From positions 992,001-1,056,000 of the forward strand of contig NC_026744.1 of the NCBI RefSeq assembly GCF_000210295.1: 64,000 bases of DNA. The letters run 5' to 3'. Shown piece after piece: positions 1 through 9,730 of this stretch. How positions within the stretch are numbered: the first letter of the stretch is position 1; every line of letters begins with the position of its first letter. The position numbers were made by a program, and so were the translations under genes. The stretch is from Trypanosoma brucei gambiense DAL972 (taxonomy: Eukaryota; Euglenozoa; Kinetoplastea; Trypanosomatida; Trypanosomatidae). Below the pieces are notes generated by a model. That model did no database searches, was not told the DNA's origin, and was given only the letters and a program-made list of their open reading frames with translations.

Positions 1-840
1 TCCAACGCAGTCGAATTTATTCTCAGTAGCAACAGTGCGGCGTACCATGATGTTATGCAGCGAATCTGCAACAGTAACCAACCCCAATTAGTTGAAGGTA
101 TTCTACGCACTGCACAGTCGCTGCTTCCAACAGAACTCTTCCAAGTATTTGGGAAGTCGGTAGTACCTGTCTTATTGCTCTTTGCTCCTGCCGTACTGCG
201 CAGAGTTGGTGAACTTCTGGCGGCACCAAAAGAAACTCCACTTTCAACATGCGGTGAGTGGGATGCCTTTACTTCTTTTATTACCGGAATTCACTGCAAG
301 CTGCTCGCTTCACCTGAATGTCGCGCCACCAACGTTAGGTCCCTCCCTCCACCACCCGTAGCCGCTCGGCATACACCATCATGGTCGAAAGTGTTCCATG
401 GCGAAGAAAATGTGTCCGAAGGCGTGCCGCCACCTCAACCTTCTACTGATTGTGAAGTTAATGTTACTGCGATTGGAACCGATAATTACGGTTCATTGTT
501 GTGCACGATTGTCTGTGGACTTTCACACCTTCTGGCTTGCGTTGCAACTCCACCGTGTGTCATCGGTGGTCCTGGTTTGACCACATTGTGTAACGAGGTT
601 ATGCGGCTGCTATCGTCGACACCGGTTTTTTGCTACGCTTCAAAAGACGCAAACCTGCAAATTGCATGTGTCTCCCTATTGTTGTCTGTGCTGAATGTGG
701 GGAAGGCAGTGCAGGGGTGTGTGGCATCATCATTCATGCCAACTATGCGACGGTGGTTTGATCTGACATTATATTCAGCTAACGCCGTCTGCATCCAGTT
801 GCTGTTTCCTTATATACTGCACGCGAGGGCGCATCGTTAA
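1..840 (+). CDS. 3' end of an unidentified alpha-helical protein (gene starts before the window)
   Basis: The frame is open from base 1 and ends with TAA at 838-840, giving about 279 C-terminal residues. The first in-frame ATG (55) is probably internal because the frame is open upstream of it. The sequence is rich in Leu, Val and Cys in amphipathic blocks, with a less ordered Pro-rich stretch near residues 110-140. This fits the C-terminal part of a HEAT-like helical-repeat protein; an importin/exportin-type karyopherin is possible, but I see no diagnostic motif. A long T tract and an AG follow directly after the stop codon, so the 3' UTR or the next splice signal lies unusually close. Confidence 0.6.
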   Translation, partial: SNAVEFILSSNSAAYHDVMQRICNSNQPQLVEGILRTAQSLLPTELFQVFGKSVVPVLLLFAPAVLRRVGELLAAPKETPLSTCGEWDAFTSFITGIHCKLLASPECRATNVRSLPPPPVAARHTPSWSKVFHGEENVSEGVPPPQPSTDCEVNVTAIGTDNYGSLLCTIVCGLSHLLACVATPPCVIGGPGLTTLCNEVMRLLSSTPVFCYASKDANLQIACVSLLLSVLNVGKAVQGCVASSFMPTMRRWFDLTLYSANAVCIQLLFPYILHARAHR

Positions 841-1681
841 TTTTTTTTTTTTTGCAGGGGGGAGCACAACACGGTTGGTAGAGGACGAGACAAGGAAGAA
901 AGAGGGGGAAACTGCAGATGCTCATTAAATCTTTTTGGATTATCCTCCGACCCGCTTATTGACGCGTGGGATGTAGTGCAGTGTAGTACAAATGCACGTA
1001 ACAAAACATTGCTGCAGGCCGACTTACTTCCTGCTGGGACTTGATCTGCTGGAAATTGCACCAATGAATTCACACCAGTGCGCATATTACTGCTGTTGGG
1101 CACCACCAGTCATTGTCACTGATTTACTGTCCATCCCAAACGTCACATCAAAGTGGTGTAGTGTTCTTGGTTACTCCTTGTATAGTGGTGATTAACTTCA
1201 ATTGGTGCATACGCACACATAAACACACGCAGGGGCGTGTTACGGCTCTGCACGTGTTGTTTATTTCCTTTTTAAGAAAAAAACCTACCTTGGGATCGGC
1301 ATTAGTTGGCATGCACCAGTTCTTACCGCATCCGTTATGTTCTACGCGCATCATCTTGCTTTGATTTGTTTTCTTGATTCAGTTAGACTTTACGTCAATT
1401 TAACCATACTTCTTACCTCTTAATTGTCTGCGCTAATGCGTACAGAGCGACTGCGGTGTAGAGTGTTTTCTTTTTTTTATTCTTGTTTTCTTCCTCATTC
1501 AGAGGAAGCAAAGTGCGGTTACCGTTAGGTGGCTTTGGGAGGAGGAAAAGAATAATTAGGAATCAGCGGGGGTGACTTAACGTTTATAACCCCGCTAAAC
1601 TAATTCAGTAAAAAAAGGGGGGAAACACGAAACACAAAACGTTAGATCCACAACAGCAATTTTCCTTCGGCACCAAGCAGC
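841..1681. other. Intergenic region before the TM9 gene
   Basis: Non-coding as far as I can see; the short open frames begin without good context and have no recognisable product. A T tract plus CAG (about 842-858) directly follows the upstream stop codon. A second, longer pyrimidine tract (1467-1500) ends in AG and is the likely trans-splice signal for the gene starting at 1682. Confidence 0.5.
1467..1502 (+). promoter_or_regulatory. Putative spliced-leader acceptor of the TM9 gene
   Basis: A T/C-rich tract ends with CAG at 1500-1502, 180 bases before the ATG at 1682. This is the normal layout of a trypanosome trans-splicing acceptor. Not tested by transcript data. Confidence 0.5.
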
Positions 1682-3505
1682 ATGGGCAAGCAGCGAAATG
1701 TTGGGAACATACCTCCCGCAAGTAATAATGTGCGAACATCACTACCGCTGTTATTAGCTGTATTGCTTCCCGTATGCTTTGTGCGTGCGGGTGAGGATAC
1801 AAACACCTATAAAGCTGATGAGCGGGTGCGAGTGTACGCCGGTCAAATTGGGCCACTTCATAACACATTTGAGACGTATAGCTTCTTCCGCACGCCAGGG
1901 TGTCCTCCAGCGTCGTGGAGCCGGAGGTCTTCCACACTCGGTCAAGCACTTACCGGGCGGCAGCTACAGGAAATGGGGGTTAATGTACGGTTTGGTAAAA
2001 ATGTGACAGGCGGTGTTATGTGCACCTTCACACCGAAACAAGCAGACATCAAGCGTTGGCGCAAAATGATTCAAAAGAAATACGTCTATGAGCTATACGT
2101 GGATGAGTTGCCCATATGGGTGCTGCTTGGTGAGGTGACTCCGGCGGGCCCTGTGATTTATCTTCATCGTAGGTTTCATATTGAGACTAACAAGAATCAG
2201 ATCGTTCACGTTACGCTGGAGGCAGAGCAAGGGACAGTGTTAACGCAGGGGCGCGACTACACTTTCACATATTCTGTCATCTTTACGGAATCCCAACTAT
2301 CGTTTGAGGATCGCTTCAAGAAATATGTGGACCAGAAACTATTCGAACCGCGGTTTAGGTGGATTTCGGTTATAAACTCGGTGATCCTCGCTTTGCTACT
2401 TTCCATAATTAACATATTTATCGTCTCACGCGCCATCCACGCTGACTTGAAGGGCGACGAGGATGAGCTGGGCATTGATAGTAGCTATGGCCTCGTAGAG
2501 GGTTCCGGTTGGAAACAACTCAGCGCAGACGTGTATCGCGTGCCGCCGTATCCGATGGCTCTCTGTGCACTCCTCGGCACAGGAGCCCAACTTCTCTTAG
2601 TTTTCGTGGCTATGATTATGTCAGCAGCCTTTTACAATTCGCGGCACAAACCCACGTATGGGGCGGTGACGGTGGTGACGGAGGCGTATGCCCTCACAGG
2701 GTTCGTTGCAGGATACGTTTCAGCTTCAAAGTTCGTCAGCTACACTGTATACAAACCGGCATTAGCAAGCCGGTGGATGCACTGCATGTATCTTACCATC
2801 GCCGCGTTCCCTGCTGCCATTCTCTTCTGCGGTGTTTCAACCAATGCCATCGCATACCTGTACGGATCAGCTCGCGCACTTCACGTGGGCGGGGTGGCGT
2901 ATGTAGCGCTTATATTGGTGTTTCTGTTTTGTCCCACGGTAGTTGTCGGCACCCTAACTGGAAGGTATATTTTCTGGCGTCGGTTTAACGCTGTGAGCAA
3001 TCGCAACAGTTTGCCACACGTAAACCAGATCCCCCGCCTGGTGCCGAGGCCGCCCTATAGATTGTTATCACGACCGTATCTCATTCTTCTTACAGGTGCG
3101 CTGCCCTTTAGCTCTGTGGTCCTCGAGCTCTTCTTAGTGTTTAGTTGTATTTGGATGAACAAACTCTATTATTTGTATTACTTTTTACTAATCGGTTTTA
3201 CCATTTTTCTTGTCATCGCATGTTTTACATCGATCGCCGCCACGTATTTACTGTTGAATATGGAGGATCATCGTTGGCAATGGATGGCATTTGGGTTTGG
3301 GGCATCAACAGGAATTTTTATTTTCATACATGCCACATACTTTTACTTTTTTCAGACGTCGATGAGCGGGATGTTCATGTTGGTGTTTTATTTCGCCTAC
3401 TCGGCCCTATTTTCCCTCGCTATGAGTCTGGCGGGGGGCTGCGTTACATTCCTCGCCAGCTCGCAGTTTGTCCAGAAGATATACACTTCGGTGAAGCTTG
3501 AATAA
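1682..3505 (+). CDS. TM9 superfamily protein (nonaspanin, EMP70)
   Basis: 607 residues, typical length for the TM9SF/EMP70 family. A hydrophobic signal peptide (about residues 19-36, ending before AGEDTNTY) leads into a lumenal domain of roughly 190 residues. Nine membrane segments follow from about residue 227 to the end, the usual nonaspanin plan. The last three residues are Lys-Leu-Glu, matching the KxD/E tail that in other TM9 proteins binds COPI and keeps the protein in the Golgi. Family members act in Golgi/endosome membrane sorting, including placement of proteins with Gly-rich membrane segments, so a Golgi or endosomal location is inferred. The ATG at 1682 is the first after a strong splice signal and immediately precedes the signal peptide. 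No sign of damage. Confidence 0.93.
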   Translation: MGKQRNVGNIPPASNNVRTSLPLLLAVLLPVCFVRAGEDTNTYKADERVRVYAGQIGPLHNTFETYSFFRTPGCPPASWSRRSSTLGQALTGRQLQEMGVNVRFGKNVTGGVMCTFTPKQADIKRWRKMIQKKYVYELYVDELPIWVLLGEVTPAGPVIYLHRRFHIETNKNQIVHVTLEAEQGTVLTQGRDYTFTYSVIFTESQLSFEDRFKKYVDQKLFEPRFRWISVINSVILALLLSIINIFIVSRAIHADLKGDEDELGIDSSYGLVEGSGWKQLSADVYRVPPYPMALCALLGTGAQLLLVFVAMIMSAAFYNSRHKPTYGAVTVVTEAYALTGFVAGYVSASKFVSYTVYKPALASRWMHCMYLTIAAFPAAILFCGVSTNAIAYLYGSARALHVGGVAYVALILVFLFCPTVVVGTLTGRYIFWRRFNAVSNRNSLPHVNQIPRLVPRPPYRLLSRPYLILLTGALPFSSVVLELFLVFSCIWMNKLYYLYYFLLIGFTIFLVIACFTSIAATYLLLNMEDHRWQWMAFGFGASTGIFIFIHATYFYFFQTSMSGMFMLVFYFAYSALFSLAMSLAGGCVTFLASSQFVQKIYTSVKLE

Positions 3506-4435
3506 AACAGTGTGCAGGGTCCAGTAGAAAAACCTGAAGGGCATGTGGAACATGAGACTAAAAGTGGGGCAACAAATGTTTGTTTTGACCACTTCTTATT
3601 TTTTCCTTTTCCCTCCTCATTACCGAAAAGGGAGGGGAGAAGGAATCCACTGCGGGGGTTTGCATATGTGGAATTGTGTGTGCAAACTCAGTGCGGGGTG
3701 TCGGAGGTGGGAATCCCCCAAATGAGAGAGGTGGAACACATATCCCACCGTGTGAAATGAAGAAGGGAGTATCATCTTGTGGGGACTGTAGGTTCAGATG
3801 GAATGCGATTTTGAGACGTGTGTGTGCGTGTGACCCGTCGTAGCCCTCGCATTTACTTGTTGTTGTGGCTTTTAATTTAACTTGCCGTCGTGATGTTTTT
3901 GCTGCTGTTGTCGTTGCAGTTATGTTATGTGAAGTGGGGCAGTGGCCAAGCCCCCATTTTAACCTTTCTTGCATTTTGTTTCTTAACCGAAATGGGTACA
4001 GAGCCGCGGTGGTTTAATTTACGGAGGGGGGGGCAGGATTTCACAAGTCCGTAGCCCATTCAACTTCGTTATTGATGTTGTTAATTTTTGTTGTTGTTGT
4101 TGTTGCTTCCCTGTGCGTACCTTTCACAGTGTCTAGTGCTGCGCAGAAGGTAAAGAGAAAAAACGAAACGGAGATTTGGAAGCTTCCCTCAACGGTGGCT
4201 GCGGTGCTGGGCCTCGACAGGTGGCTGAAAAGCGTAAAGTATCGAGCATAGTAATACACTCCCCAGTGACTGAAGTGCAAGATATAATGTGTACATTAAT
4301 AGTCTTCACAAAGTTCTGTTCCCAACAGCACTTCTCTCTTGTTTGTTTTTTCCTATTACTATTGTTTTCCTGCATCTGTCACGAAAATGTGAAGGGACAG
4401 AGAGCGTGTCTGCATAAAAATCTCTACCTTACGGA
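3506..4435. other. Intergenic region (3' UTR of TM9, 5' UTR of next gene)
   Basis: No convincing gene. Contains an 8-base G run near 4026-4033, a GTT-type simple repeat near 4087-4106 and T/C-rich stretches at about 4330-4372 that could serve the next gene's trans-splicing. Open frames here begin at non-ATG codons or lie on the opposite strand without similarity. Confidence 0.5.
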
Positions 4436-6571
4436 ATGCAGCAGACCGAAAAGCGTGTGGGTGGTAACTGTGACGATGATGAGGTAATAGCTACTTATAA
4501 CGTGTACGCTTCCTCTTTTGCACAGCAGCAGCAGCAGTTACACATATTTCAATTCCCCTTAAGGTGCAGAGCTCGTCCTTATGAAGCTAACGAAGTGCGA
4601 CTCTTTGCAACGGAGGGTCTTATTCACAGCGACGAGGACTCAATTGCCAATAGTGGCTCGAGAGTGGGAGGAACTACGGCCTCCACACCGCGGCAAGAGA
4701 CCTTCGGAGCTGTGGCTCCCGTCATCCATCATTCGTCACGACTGACAATGCACTGTCATATCGATACGTTTGGCTCTAGTTCCTTCACTGAGCCGCAGCA
4801 GGATCATCGACTAGACGAGGACACCCAACGTGCGGAAGAGAGATCTAAGCACTCATACAACTACGCTCTACAGTCGCATCCTTTCAACCCTCACTGTGAC
4901 TACATGGTGGGACTTATCGTGGACGGCGTCGTGCATATCACTCCGGTGACGAGCATCCAGCAATTTACCCCCATTGTGAAGCCGCCTGATGCGAGCTCGA
5001 TGCACCGAGTAGGTGATGGGTTTCTCAGCGTGCCTTCGGTGCCGATAGTTCCCGGTCTTGCCGTTTCGGACCGCATAACCAGAGAAATGCTGCGACAGCG
5101 GAGTGTAATGCTAAACAACGATGCGGACACTGCAAAAGAGCTGCAGTACTTCCCTATACAATCCGTAGAAAGCATGGCAATGCGGCGACGATTGTGGGAC
5201 CGCACGGGCGCGTCGCACTGTTTCGCAGGACCCGCGGGTTGCGTTGGGAGTAACCCTTTTGGTGACAGCAAAGACGGCCATAACAACGGGCCGTACGTCG
5301 GGTCCCGCACGGAAGACTGTTTTTTCCCACCGGAACTTCTTGTATCCGGTGGGATTACAGGTGGCGAGCACGTCGTTAGTGGTGACAAAATGCTCCGGCG
5401 CTACGCCAACAGGCGTAGTCTTGTTGACCAGGTGCATATCTACTTACGTCGCTGTCAGGTGCTAACGCTTGATAAGCTGCGAGAGATGGTTGTTCCCCCT
5501 GACGGGGCCTTCTCTGGTGGTGCTTCTTCAACAAACCAATCAAAGGTACAGGAGAGTGTGACAGATGGACAGCTGCTCGCCGCTTTGCGTGATGGTGCCA
5601 TATGGATGCACGGTGTATGGGTGTCCAAAGTTGATCCAAACATGCGGGGTAACGCAGCTGCCCTACGCGAAGTTGTTTTGCTACACTTCTGCGAGAGCCC
5701 CAGTGGTGCCTTGTCCCGTGCACGGCTTAACGCCCTCGTAAGCAGCAACACGTTAAGACGTACTGTGAAGGAAATACTGGAAAGTATTGCTACGTTGAAT
5801 AGCGGGGAAAAAGACCCAGCACTGCGCGTGTGGCGGCTGCGGTACGTACCAGCCGATCCAATGGAACGAGCCGCATTGCTGGAGGTTGCGCAAAATGCGT
5901 ACAGACAGGAAATAGAATTCCAGACCATGCAGTGCAAAAGGCTTCACTCAAGCATAATGTCCCACCTTGAGGTGATCAACACCGGTAGGTTAGTGACACG
6001 TCTTCACTTTGTCAGTCGGGGAGGGGACAGAGGTGCAGAGGGCCCGACGGGGGCAGTAAACACAGCGGTCAGTACTGCAGCGGCGGCAGCGGCCACCACA
6101 GTGGCAACAAGTTTTACCGATAATGAACTTGCCCCCATCATCGCATTTATCCGACGATTGTTCCTTGAGCACGGAGTGGTGAACAAGCAGCGTGCGAAGG
6201 AGTTAGTATTGAAGGCAAAACAACAGAACTATCCCCATGCGACGAATGCAATGCTCAGCGCGGCGCTCCAGAGATGTGTTCAGCCCTTCACGGACGCAAC
6301 GTGGGTATTGAAGACACTGGAGGAGCCCGATGTGGATCGCCACCGCCCATTGATACTCGAAACCGCGCTGGAGTTGGTCAACTTCGGGATCAGGCCGTTT
6401 AATGCTTTATTAGCGCAAAAGCAACAACAGCAGCAGCCGGATGGAGAAGCAGCTGGTGCCCGGAAGGAGGACATGCAGAAAGTTGTTTCACGTGTGTTAG
6501 CTGAAATCGCGGTGTATCAATCGCACGAGAGGCTGTGGCACCTCAAGAGTGGCAATGTCATTGGACAGTGA
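4436..6571 (+). CDS. RPC5/RPC37-like subunit of RNA polymerase III
   Basis: 711 residues, close to human POLR3E (RPC5, about 708) and much longer than yeast RPC37. Near residues 22-50 there is a block of the form YNVYASSF...LHIFQFPLR, matching the start of the RPC5 dimerisation domain (acidic lead, then 'L.LFQ.P.RP'). Near residues 142-180 there is a second block, YNYALQ...VDGVVHITPV, matching the conserved 'Y..AL...GELHLTPL' segment. The C-terminal 300 residues are helical and could be the winged-helix extension present in human RPC5. The family pairs with RPC4/RPC53 and acts in initiation and termination of tRNA, 5S and U-snRNA synthesis in the nucleus. Assignment rests on my reading of these two blocks only. 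Poly-Q stretches occur near residues 28-32 and 660-665. Confidence 0.65.
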   Translation: MQQTEKRVGGNCDDDEVIATYNVYASSFAQQQQQLHIFQFPLRCRARPYEANEVRLFATEGLIHSDEDSIANSGSRVGGTTASTPRQETFGAVAPVIHHSSRLTMHCHIDTFGSSSFTEPQQDHRLDEDTQRAEERSKHSYNYALQSHPFNPHCDYMVGLIVDGVVHITPVTSIQQFTPIVKPPDASSMHRVGDGFLSVPSVPIVPGLAVSDRITREMLRQRSVMLNNDADTAKELQYFPIQSVESMAMRRRLWDRTGASHCFAGPAGCVGSNPFGDSKDGHNNGPYVGSRTEDCFFPPELLVSGGITGGEHVVSGDKMLRRYANRRSLVDQVHIYLRRCQVLTLDKLREMVVPPDGAFSGGASSTNQSKVQESVTDGQLLAALRDGAIWMHGVWVSKVDPNMRGNAAALREVVLLHFCESPSGALSRARLNALVSSNTLRRTVKEILESIATLNSGEKDPALRVWRLRYVPADPMERAALLEVAQNAYRQEIEFQTMQCKRLHSSIMSHLEVINTGRLVTRLHFVSRGGDRGAEGPTGAVNTAVSTAAAAAATTVATSFTDNELAPIIAFIRRLFLEHGVVNKQRAKELVLKAKQQNYPHATNAMLSAALQRCVQPFTDATWVLKTLEEPDVDRHRPLILETALELVNFGIRPFNALLAQKQQQQQPDGEAAGARKEDMQKVVSRVLAEIAVYQSHERLWHLKSGNVIGQ

Positions 6572-7333
6572 GAGCATCGCTTCGTTTCTACGGAGAGTGG
6601 GTAAGAAGAAAGGGAAGGCGTTATCAGCACAGGGAACCGCGATCGATCACGGTCAGTATTGGCATGGTTAAATGAAAAGGAAACAACTAAAGGGGAGGTG
6701 AAAGTGGTTATAACGGTCTGCGGCTCCTGAACAAGAGGTAATAAGAGGGTATTCGTGTCCGTGATGTTGCTCGTTCATCTTGGTCTATAACTTCTCTCCT
6801 CTACTTCCCCGCCCTTTTGTGGGATGCGTTTAAGCAATGTTGTGCATTTCGGTGCATCTCTTCTCGTTTATATGCGTGCGTGTGTAGGGGGGGTGAAGAT
6901 TGTTGTTCTCCCTCTCTGGAACACTACGTGTTGAATTCGAGGTATATTTCTTCTTAATGAGTACATCCCCCCTGAAGCCCCCCCAAAAAAAAAATAAATG
7001 GTTTTGTTCCTGCTGTATTATCTCTCTTTTTTCCTTTGTTACACCTCGTCACAGTGTGAAAGCGAAGAGTTGAAGAGGGAAAAGAGAAGGACAGACAATA
7101 AGCAGGGGGAAAGAATATCCGTATTTAACCGAAAGGGGAATAGCAAGGGGGAGTTAGTGAATACTGGCTGCGCGTTGCCACAGTTGCGGACACGCACACG
7201 CCCATTTGTACGGATATTTCTACATCCTTTTGCTTAGTTGGGCACTTTTTCGAGTAAAACAAGAGGGGGGTGGCTGGCGTAAAAAGGACCTCTGTTGATA
7301 TCCATCGCGCCTACACATAGGTTTCGAGTGACC
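6572..7333. other. Intergenic region
   Basis: 3' UTR of the RPC5-like gene and 5' UTR of the next gene. Contains C-, A- and G-homopolymer runs (for example around 6978-6995). A small ATG frame at 6998-7237 has low-complexity translation and no recognisable domain, so I do not call it. Confidence 0.5.
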
Positions 7334-9730
7334 ATGGACACCCTTACGTACGTGTGCAGGGAGTGCGAAGCCAGCGCGTTGCGCATTGAGGTGCCGTTGA
7401 TTTCAGTTAAGGCAACCGCTTTTAACGATGACGTACCTGCGCTGATTTCATCCCACCGCCGGCTGCTCTGCATGAACATGAAGCAATCTAACCGCCTTCG
7501 TGTTCTCACACACAGGGGAAGTTACGCGGAGGTGGAAGTGGGCGCTACAGTACTCCGCAACCTCGTCTCCTCTGAGGGGTTACTGGAACACTGCTATTTT
7601 TTCGCAGCCGGTGGTAATGTGGTAGCGCGACTGGCCCCTATCAGGCAGGCGAACGGGGATGTAAAGATCGAGAAACGTGAGGTGCGTCTGCCCGAAGAAG
7701 TATACGGTGTAACTGTGGGTTATGGAGATATCGTGTATGTACTAGGGAGGTCTTGTGCTTTTGAGGTGCATATGGAGTCATCAAAAACGTCACCAATTGG
7801 ACTGGCACCCCGCACTTTTGTAAAACATTCGGTAATTGGATATCATCAGCAGGCGAAATTACTGTTAGCGCCGGCAAAGGCGAACTGCCTCGACCTCGTA
7901 TCAGCAACAGCCGGCGCGAGCGTCTTACCGAAAGTCTGGGAACCGCACGCCAACTCGATGCCAACTGCCGCATTTTTCTTCCAGAGACGCAGTTTTTCGA
8001 ATGAAAATTCGGATAACTTGTTCATTGTTACTGCGTCTCATGGCAACAGGGAACTCCGATTGTGGTCCTACAGCCAACGTACGAAGACATTTACTCTCAA
8101 ACAGGACATATCCATCACTATGGAGGACGATGGAGTGGTGGATGGGGACGAAAATGCTTTTCTTATTAGCTGCACACCCACAGAAGAGTATATAACGCTT
8201 TGCTCAAAACAGCGTCCTCTTGCTGTGGTGCTGGAGCTCAACCGCAGTAGTTTCAAGGTCGATCGTGTTACTTCGTGGAGACTTAATGGCCCCGTACTGG
8301 GAAGTGCGGCAGCGGTTAGCAAGATGACAGAATCGGCGAGCAGCACATCTGTCGAGTACCAGGTGATTTTAACCGTCCGCACGGCGACCGGTTTCTATGG
8401 AGAAGTGCTGGACGTAGAAAAGCCTGCGGAAGCATCCAACACACCTTCACTGAGGACAAACTCCGCCTCCTCGTGGTTTCCGAAAAACGAGGCGGCACAC
8501 ATCGGTGGGACAGAGATTGCTCTGCCCACAGCACTGACATCGGTCTCTTCGTCCGTCTTGGGTGACAAAACGACAAACGCCGTGCCACAGGGAGTTGCAT
8601 CTAACATTGTCCGTCAACAAGCCTCTCAGTTCTGTGAAACGCTGCGAAGCATTGATGAACGAGTTGTCAATTTGCAAAAACATGCATCGGAAGCGATGCG
8701 CCTCCTTCAAGAGGCATGGGAGCGAGAAAAAGCACAGACAATCGGGCGCGAATTTGCCATTCGTAACAAAGGCAGGTTGGAGCAGCAACAACAAGTAGCA
8801 GGACAATCTACCGATAACCTCACCCCCAGGCAGCAGGAACTACTGGAGGAAATCCGTTCTATTGTGGAAAAGTCAGAGCAGCTGGCCGTAGATACTGCCA
8901 CCGAGGTAGTGAAGGCACAACTTTCCCGGCGCCTGAAGGACGCCGTAGCGAAGGGTGCAAAGGAGGCAGATCAGGTTGAGTTGAGCTCCGGAACCCCCAT
9001 TGTTCGTTCCACGGACAGCATGCGCCTGTTCAGCAACGGCGTGGACGCTGCCGTACGCACACTCGTTCGCGCAGTAAAAGGATACCACAAAACGATGAAA
9101 ACTGTCGTGGATTCCTCATCAGCTGCGACAGCTAGTTGTGTTGCTAAAGCCAGGGAGTTCACGGCGTCCCTGAACCGTGAGAAGCAGTTACTTGCATCGG
9201 AATTGATGGCCACAATGGAGGTTGTGAGGCACGGCGGAGCACCGACCCAGCCGGTGGATCCAGACGCTCTTGTGGCGCGGGCAATCGCGCTAGCAGAAGC
9301 AAACGATTGGGTCACCTCCTTTACGACCGTGTTGGAGGCATCTGATATCACCGTCTTGTTGCACTTCCTCGAGAGTGAGGTGTGCGTGAATAACGTGACA
9401 GCTATGGTGAATCCGCAGTCGATTACCTTGCCTACATTTCTTAGCCTCTGTCTCCAGTTATCCTTTGAGCTGAATAATTTGCAGGGGCTCATTCCATCGC
9501 GTGTCAAGGCCCTTCACGCCTTCTTTGTTGAGTGGGATGATACACTGAAGGATATGAAGAGCAGGGCAGCAGATGGTAATAGCAAACACAAGCCGATGTT
9601 TGAGCTGACAAAACGCGAGTTGCGAAATGTATTGGAACAGTTGGAGATTGTCGACGATAAAGCAGTTGACCGATGCAGTCGAAACAATCTCCGGCTGCTG
9701 AAGAAACTCATTCACTTCCTGGTGACCTGA
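7334..9730 (+). CDS. EDC4/Ge-1-like protein (enhancer of mRNA decapping)
   Basis: 798 residues from the ATG at 7334; the frame is open to 7295 but only through a TTG. The N-terminal 360 residues look like a beta-propeller, with one clear WD-like strand around residues 228-245 (FIVTASHGNRELRLWS). EDC4 has the equivalent segment, with the same 'NREL..W' core. Residues about 440-600 are long charged helices. The last 155 residues (643-798) follow the EDC4 C-terminal helical domain: an opening 'A...A..W..SF...LEASDITVLLHFLE' pattern and a final 'RL.K.L..FL' helix. In animals and plants EDC4 scaffolds DCP1/DCP2 in P-bodies. Trypanosomes use the unrelated decapping enzyme ALPH1, so the partner here is unknown. 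Cytoplasmic granule location is inferred. Confidence 0.68.
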   Translation: MDTLTYVCRECEASALRIEVPLISVKATAFNDDVPALISSHRRLLCMNMKQSNRLRVLTHRGSYAEVEVGATVLRNLVSSEGLLEHCYFFAAGGNVVARLAPIRQANGDVKIEKREVRLPEEVYGVTVGYGDIVYVLGRSCAFEVHMESSKTSPIGLAPRTFVKHSVIGYHQQAKLLLAPAKANCLDLVSATAGASVLPKVWEPHANSMPTAAFFFQRRSFSNENSDNLFIVTASHGNRELRLWSYSQRTKTFTLKQDISITMEDDGVVDGDENAFLISCTPTEEYITLCSKQRPLAVVLELNRSSFKVDRVTSWRLNGPVLGSAAAVSKMTESASSTSVEYQVILTVRTATGFYGEVLDVEKPAEASNTPSLRTNSASSWFPKNEAAHIGGTEIALPTALTSVSSSVLGDKTTNAVPQGVASNIVRQQASQFCETLRSIDERVVNLQKHASEAMRLLQEAWEREKAQTIGREFAIRNKGRLEQQQQVAGQSTDNLTPRQQELLEEIRSIVEKSEQLAVDTATEVVKAQLSRRLKDAVAKGAKEADQVELSSGTPIVRSTDSMRLFSNGVDAAVRTLVRAVKGYHKTMKTVVDSSSAATASCVAKAREFTASLNREKQLLASELMATMEVVRHGGAPTQPVDPDALVARAIALAEANDWVTSFTTVLEASDITVLLHFLESEVCVNNVTAMVNPQSITLPTFLSLCLQLSFELNNLQGLIPSRVKALHAFFVEWDDTLKDMKSRAADGNSKHKPMFELTKRELRNVLEQLEIVDDKAVDRCSRNNLRLLKKLIHFLVT

